Below are positions 32,018-35,725 of a stretch of DNA of 35,725 bases, piece after piece. The DNA comes from Flavobacterium sp. Lineage in GTDB: Bacteria; Bacteroidota; Bacteroidia; Flavobacteriales; Flavobacteriaceae. Position 1 is the stretch's first letter; every line of letters starts with the position of its first letter. The notes under the pieces are model-generated. The model did no database searches, had not been told where the DNA came from, and saw only the letters and a list, made by a program, of their open reading frames with translations. A program made the translations under genes and the position numbers. The DNA lies in assembly GCA_030591585.1 (NCBI GenBank), contig JAUVAS010000023.1, positions 1 to 35,725 on the forward strand, given 5' to 3'.

Positions 32018-33606
32018 TATTTTTTATTAACTAAAGCCATTAAATCTACATGGTTACCTAGTAAAATGTCATTCGGATTTATTCTTCCTGTTTCAGGACC
32101 GTTTTCTAATTTTAAAACACCTCTTGGGCAAACTGCTGCACAAATTCCGCAGCCTACACAACTTGCACGAACTATGTTTTCTCCTTTTTGAGCATACCCA
32201 CGAACATCAATTCCTTGTTCACAATAAGTAGAACAATTTCCACAAGAAATACATTGTCCACCATTTGTGGTGATTCTAAATCGAGATTTAAAACGCTGTA
32301 CAATTCCCATATATGCTGCTAGAGGGCAACCAAATCTGCACCAAACACGATTACCGAAAATAGGGTAGAAGCCTGTTCCAATAACACCTGCGAAGATAGA
32401 GCCTATTAAAAAGCCATAAATATCTTGGATAGCTTGAGTTTTGATACCTAGTACTTCTTGATTTCCTGAAAAATAGGCATACAATGTAAATCCAGTCATA
32501 ATTAGTGCAAATACAAGCACACCGTGTACCAACCATCGTTCTAGTTTCCATGCGTTTAACGATTTATCTGAAAGTTGACGATAAGGATCGCCTAATGTTT
32601 CTGCCAATCCACCACAACCACAAACCCAGGAACAGTACCATCTTTTTCCGAAGAAATATACCATTACCGGAACTACCACGAGGGTTAAAATAACCCCCCA
32701 TATTAATATGAATAAACCAAACCCTCCACTTGCTAGTAGTTGATCTAAATTCCAACTATAAAAGAAATCATAGTCTAATGGGAAGGCATTTTTAAAATCA
32801 TACCAAGGTTTTTCAAACCGAACTAATATTTCAGGAATTAAAAAAGCAAAGACGATTTGGAAAAATAAAACAGAAGTGGTTCTTACTATTTGGTACATGT
32901 TATGGCGATACTTTATGTACATTCTAATAGCCATCACGGTCATTACCGAACAGTATAAAAAACCATATAAAAACCATTGACTGGCAAGATTTCCACTTAA
33001 ACTTTCGCTAAAAGGATCTACTATATAAGTCCAGTTTACAATATAGTCTGGTCTAAAATAAAGCAGTAAATAAAAGCTGACTAAAAAAACAAATACCAGC
33101 CATCCTAACCATCCTCTATTGGTAGCGGCACTATGGAAAATGCCGTTATTTTTAATTCCTTTTGGACCCAATAAAACCACATTTGGAATGATAAATAATA
33201 AAGCGCCAATAATACCCAACCCAAAGGTTAGCCACCAAAAAAGCATTTTGTTTTCTTGAACAATGCCTGAGCCAGACTCTTTTTCTAATTGATAGGCAAA
33301 ACTATGTGGTTTGTCCCAGATAACTTTGTCCCATTCACTTTTACTTTTATGTGTTTCGTTAGCGGAATTTATAGTTGAAATAACTTTTGAAGAAATCTCA
33401 AACGGACCAGAAAAAGATTTTCCAACTACATTTTGTTTTATGTCATTTATAAATAATTCACTTTTAATTCCTTTGTTTTTTGCAAACTGATCAAAACCTG
33501 AAGGAGTTACATTATAATTGCCTATAAAAATGAGTGATGTAAAAATACCAAGCCCCACTAAAAACAATCCTAACCCTATTTTCTGAATTACTTTCATATT
33601 ACGCAT
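32017..33606 (-). CDS. Membrane polyferredoxin (NosR/NapH/CcoG-like 4Fe-4S protein)
   Basis: 529 residues. One membrane helix (~8-28), an extracytoplasmic stretch (~29-120) and about seven further helices (to ~415) precede a cytosolic ferredoxin tail. It has two classic 4Fe-4S sites, C452/C455/C458/C462 and C483/C486/C489/C493. Two further cysteine groups sit at membrane boundaries: WYCSWVCGCGG (C325, C329, C331) and VWCRFGCPL (C423, C427), as in NosR, NapH and CcoG proteins. The likely role is passing electrons between cytosol and membrane or periplasm. The start ATG overlaps the flavoprotein gene by 8 nt. A second ATG at 33597 would remove the overlap and is equally plausible. Its end overlaps the next gene (TAATG). 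Confidence 0.88.
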   Translation of the reverse strand: MRNMKVIQKIGLGLFLVGLGIFTSLIFIGNYNVTPSGFDQFAKNKGIKSELFINDIKQNVVGKSFSGPFEISSKVISTINSANETHKSKSEWDKVIWDKPHSFAYQLEKESGSGIVQENKMLFWWLTFGLGIIGALLFIIPNVVLLGPKGIKNNGIFHSAATNRGWLGWLVFVFLVSFYLLLYFRPDYIVNWTYIVDPFSESLSGNLASQWFLYGFLYCSVMTVMAIRMYIKYRHNMYQIVRTTSVLFFQIVFAFLIPEILVRFEKPWYDFKNAFPLDYDFFYSWNLDQLLASGGFGLFILIWGVILTLVVVPVMVYFFGKRWYCSWVCGCGGLAETLGDPYRQLSDKSLNAWKLERWLVHGVLVFALIMTGFTLYAYFSGNQEVLGIKTQAIQDIYGFLIGSIFAGVIGTGFYPIFGNRVWCRFGCPLAAYMGIVQRFKSRFRITTNGGQCISCGNCSTYCEQGIDVRGYAQKGENIVRASCVGCGICAAVCPRGVLKLENGPETGRINPNDILLGNHVDLMALVNKK

Positions 33607-34945
33607 TGGTATTAAAAATTCTACTCCAGCTTTTTTTCTTCAATTGTATAGACGTATTTTTTTCTGAATTGAATTTGGCCACAATTTCCTTTTCGTGAAG
33701 CCTGTAAAATTCAGGATCAAAATTTGCATCAGCTAAATGTTCTAAAACAAACTCAACGGTTTGTTTTTTTATCAAAACCGAATCGAAAAATTCATGTCGC
33801 ATTCTAATTCCGAAGGTATTGATGCCAATAAATTCGCGAGTATTTTTGTCGTAGTTGAGATGAATACATTTTTTACCATCTTTATATTCCCAGTAAAATC
33901 GAGCTTCATTTTCTTTAGGTTGTGCCCAAACCCAACCATAAGTCTGGTACTCAATATCAAGGAATTTAGCAGAGTTAAACCAATGTCCAGGTTTGTACTC
34001 GGTACGGTTTCCGCAGATTGTTTGTGCTAAAGTTTCGCCCATCATTCTTCCTGTGTACCAAACAGCTTCAATAGGTCTTTTTTGGTCAATGGGTTCATGT
34101 TGCTCGGCACAATCGCCAATCGCATAAATATCTTCAATATTAGTTTCTAAAAAATGATTGACTTTTACGCCTCTTCCTAATTCTATTCTAGAATCTTTCA
34201 GAAAAGAAATATTTGGCGATACACCAGCAGTTAAACCCACTAAATCACAAGGAATTTCTTCTCCAGTTTCAGCAATCACAATGGCTCGTGCTTTTCCGTT
34301 TTCATCAGAAAGTATTTCTTTTAAATTGCAATTTAAGCGTAAATCAATATGGTGTTCTTTTATATGGCGATTAATCATTTGCGATTCTCCTTCAGGTAAA
34401 ACGGTATTCCAAAAACTTTTTTCTCTTACTAAGAAAGTTACAGGAATATCCCTGCTTCTCAGTATTTCAGCAAGTTCAATTCCTATAAGTCCTCCTCCAA
34501 CAATTACAGCTCTTTTACACTCTTTATTGTTAGGTGCATATTTTTCAATTGCTTCTAAATCTTGCTTATGATACATACCCATTACTGCCTTTAGGTCTTG
34601 ACCTGGCCATCCAAATTTGTTAGGTTTACTTCCGGTGGCTATAATGAGTTTGTCATAATTCATTTTATCTCCATTAGAAAATGAGAGTTCTTTAATTTCA
34701 GAATTAACACTTTCAACAAAGCCTTTTTTTAGATTTATAGTATTCTTTTTCCAAAACCATTTCTCATAAGGTTGTGTATGTTCAAACTTCATATGCCCCA
34801 TATATACATACATTAGAGCAGTTCGTGAAAAGAAAAATTCTGTTTCAGCAGAAATAATGGTGATTTTGTTGCCTGAAAGTTTTCGAATATGTCTAGCAGC
34901 AGTAACTCCTGAGATTCCGTTGCCGATAATTACAATGTGTTGCAT
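33599..34945 (-). CDS. NAD(P)H/FAD-dependent oxidoreductase (pyridine nucleotide-disulphide type)
   Basis: 448 residues. The N-terminal FAD site is IVIIGNGISGVTAARHI (GxGxxG 8-13), ATGS follows at 103-106, the NAD(P)H site is VIVGGGLIGIELAEIL (149-162), and IYAIGDCAE (273-281) closes the FAD fold. The C-terminal ~150 residues are an unusual extension without cysteine pairs. It resembles the nitrite/rubredoxin/ferredoxin reductase branch. Because the next gene is a membrane polyferredoxin, electron donation to that protein is the natural inference. It is the first gene of a coupled minus-strand set. The upstream region shares 258 bp with a divergent gene, and only a one-mismatch -7 box (34994-35001) is seen. 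Confidence 0.88.
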   Translation of the reverse strand: MQHIVIIGNGISGVTAARHIRKLSGNKITIISAETEFFFSRTALMYVYMGHMKFEHTQPYEKWFWKKNTINLKKGFVESVNSEIKELSFSNGDKMNYDKLIIATGSKPNKFGWPGQDLKAVMGMYHKQDLEAIEKYAPNNKECKRAVIVGGGLIGIELAEILRSRDIPVTFLVREKSFWNTVLPEGESQMINRHIKEHHIDLRLNCNLKEILSDENGKARAIVIAETGEEIPCDLVGLTAGVSPNISFLKDSRIELGRGVKVNHFLETNIEDIYAIGDCAEQHEPIDQKRPIEAVWYTGRMMGETLAQTICGNRTEYKPGHWFNSAKFLDIEYQTYGWVWAQPKENEARFYWEYKDGKKCIHLNYDKNTREFIGINTFGIRMRHEFFDSVLIKKQTVEFVLEHLADANFDPEFYRLHEKEIVAKFNSEKNTSIQLKKKSWSRIFNTNA

Positions 34946-35203
34946 AAATTATGAGTTGGAGAATAGGTCGAAATTAAAGATAATAACTTAATACAAAGTA
35001 ACTATTTCTTTCAATTTAAAATAAATAGTTAAAAATGTAAGTTTTTACATTGATTTTCTACTTAGATAATCATGAAATTACAGGCTTAAAAACTATAATA
35101 ATCTTCCTGACTGTCTAATAAAAAAGTGCTTTGGCAGGTAGTGAAAGCACAAAATATGACTATTTTTGTATTCGATTTTTAAATCACAATATTTTATCTA
35201 CTT
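34946..35203. other. Divergent intergenic region
   Basis: 258 nt between the flavoprotein gene and the outer-membrane protein gene. It holds a good plus-strand -7 box (35161-35168) and a weak minus-strand one (34994-35001, TTACTTTG). No RNA gene or stable hairpin was noticed. Confidence 0.5.
35161..35168 (+). promoter_or_regulatory. -7 promoter element of the partial outer-membrane protein gene
   Basis: TATTTTTG matches TAnnTTTG, 35 nt before the ATG. A TTTG at 35130 is 27 nt further up, longer than the normal spacer. Confidence 0.5.
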
Positions 35204-35725
35204 ATGAAAATTAAAGCAATACTCTTTGTCTTTTTGCTAACTACAATTACAGGTTTTTCTCAAGATGTTACAAACGCTCCTTCTAATGGAAAGAAAGGTG
35301 AATTTTTCATGTATTGGGGATGGAACTGGAGTTGGTATTCTAAATCTGACATTCATTTTGAAGGTGCAGGGTATGATTTTGAATTAAAAAGTGTTGCTGC
35401 TCAAGATAGGCAAACTCCATTTAGCCTTAATAAATATGCGAATCCTGCAAATATTACAATTCCACAATACAACTTTAGAATTGGATATTTTATAAGTGAT
35501 CACTATAATGTTTCTTTAGGAATGGATCATATGAAATATGTTGTAGAACAAGGACAGGCTTCTAAGATTTCTGGTTTTATACAGGGTTCTGGGACTGAAT
35601 ATGATGGAATTTATAATAATGATGATATTATTATTCAAGAAGGGTTTTTAGAGTTTGAACATACAGATGGTTTAAATTATGCAAATATTGAGGTTAGAAG
35701 GTTTGATGAAGTACATTACTTTTCT
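35204..35725 (+). CDS. Secreted/outer-membrane protein, 3'-truncated by window end
   Basis: 174 codons are open from the ATG at 35204 to the window end, with no stop reached. The signal peptide is MKIKAILFVFLLTTITGFSQ, cut near FSQ. The mature part has alternating aromatic strands such as FFMYWGWNWSWY, YNFRIGYFISDHYNVSLG and MDHMKYVVE. It looks like an outer-membrane beta-barrel of a kind found in Flavobacteria, but I cannot name the family. It is divergent from the flavoprotein operon, and the -7 box at 35161 should drive it. Confidence 0.75.
   Translation, partial: MKIKAILFVFLLTTITGFSQDVTNAPSNGKKGEFFMYWGWNWSWYSKSDIHFEGAGYDFELKSVAAQDRQTPFSLNKYANPANITIPQYNFRIGYFISDHYNVSLGMDHMKYVVEQGQASKISGFIQGSGTEYDGIYNNDDIIIQEGFLEFEHTDGLNYANIEVRRFDEVHYFS

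Noticed and set aside
34994-35001. TTACTTTG as the flavoprotein promoter
   Set aside because: One mismatch to TAnnTTTG and no -33 element at suitable distance; mentioned only as weak.
1-35725. CRISPR array, prophage, transposase or integrase
   Set aside because: No regularly spaced direct repeats, no phage structural or transposase motifs in any frame.

Overview
The window looks like chromosomal DNA of a marine-type member of the Flavobacteriaceae (Bacteroidota). The DNA is AT-rich. The -7 promoter element is TAnnTTTG throughout and Shine-Dalgarno sequences are mostly absent. One secreted protein carries HYR repeats and a type IX secretion (T9SS) sorting tail. Gene contents and orders are familiar from that family: rimP-nusA-infB, mevalonate decarboxylase-kinase-UbiA, and a ribosome hibernation factor next to a universal stress protein. 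I see no phage, insertion sequence or CRISPR array. Genus cannot be fixed from the sequence alone.

Layout. 1-320: tRNA-Gln with promoter and terminator. 322-3258 (minus): a large secreted HYR/T9SS protein and a tandem universal stress protein. 3349-7996 (plus): the rimP-nusA-infB translation/transcription operon, preceded by a short leader that folds into a terminator-like hairpin. 8347-10068: an M20 dipeptidase (minus) and tRNA-Leu. 10286-11693 (plus): deoC and deoD for nucleoside salvage. 11742-12925 (minus): hibernation factor and a second stress protein. 13105-15767 (plus): a PLP amino-acid decarboxylase overlapping a BaiN/HI0933-type flavoprotein. 15780-16958: a palindromic repeat, a RHH/ParE-like toxin-antitoxin pair and a DUF1697 protein. 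17000-20162 (plus): two mevalonate-pathway enzymes and a UbiA prenyltransferase. 20309-22962 (plus): a RluB/RsuA-like protein without the catalytic aspartate and a membrane-bound MutS-like ATPase. 22966-25481 (minus): a GT-C type mannosyltransferase-like protein and a beta-propeller lipoprotein. 25575-26804 (plus): an M28 peptidase lipoprotein. 26857-34945 (minus): a long gene string in order of transcription: flavoprotein disulphide-reductase-like protein, membrane polyferredoxin, DPM1-like glycosyltransferase, cellulose-synthase-like glycosyltransferase, LpxR-like outer-membrane enzyme, BASS transporter and acyltransferase. 35204-end (plus): the 5' part of an outer-membrane or secreted protein.

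How the genes work together. The first four genes of the 26857-34945 string are joined by short overlaps (8, 1 and 4 nt). They probably act together at the envelope: a cytosolic FAD enzyme feeding electrons to a membrane Fe-S protein, two polyprenyl/processive-type glycosyltransferases, and downstream lipid-A/phospholipid-type enzymes. That functional link is inference.

Most interesting points. (1) An intrinsic-terminator-like hairpin lies in the leader of the operon encoding NusA. (2) Short palindromic repeats of kinds typical of intergenic DNA sit in frame inside three coding regions, with three more copies between genes. (3) A ten-A tract breaks a glycosyltransferase gene. (4) The LpxR-like gene has its signal peptide encoded upstream of any ATG/GTG/TTG. 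(5) A pseudouridine-synthase homologue has Gly in place of the catalytic Asp.
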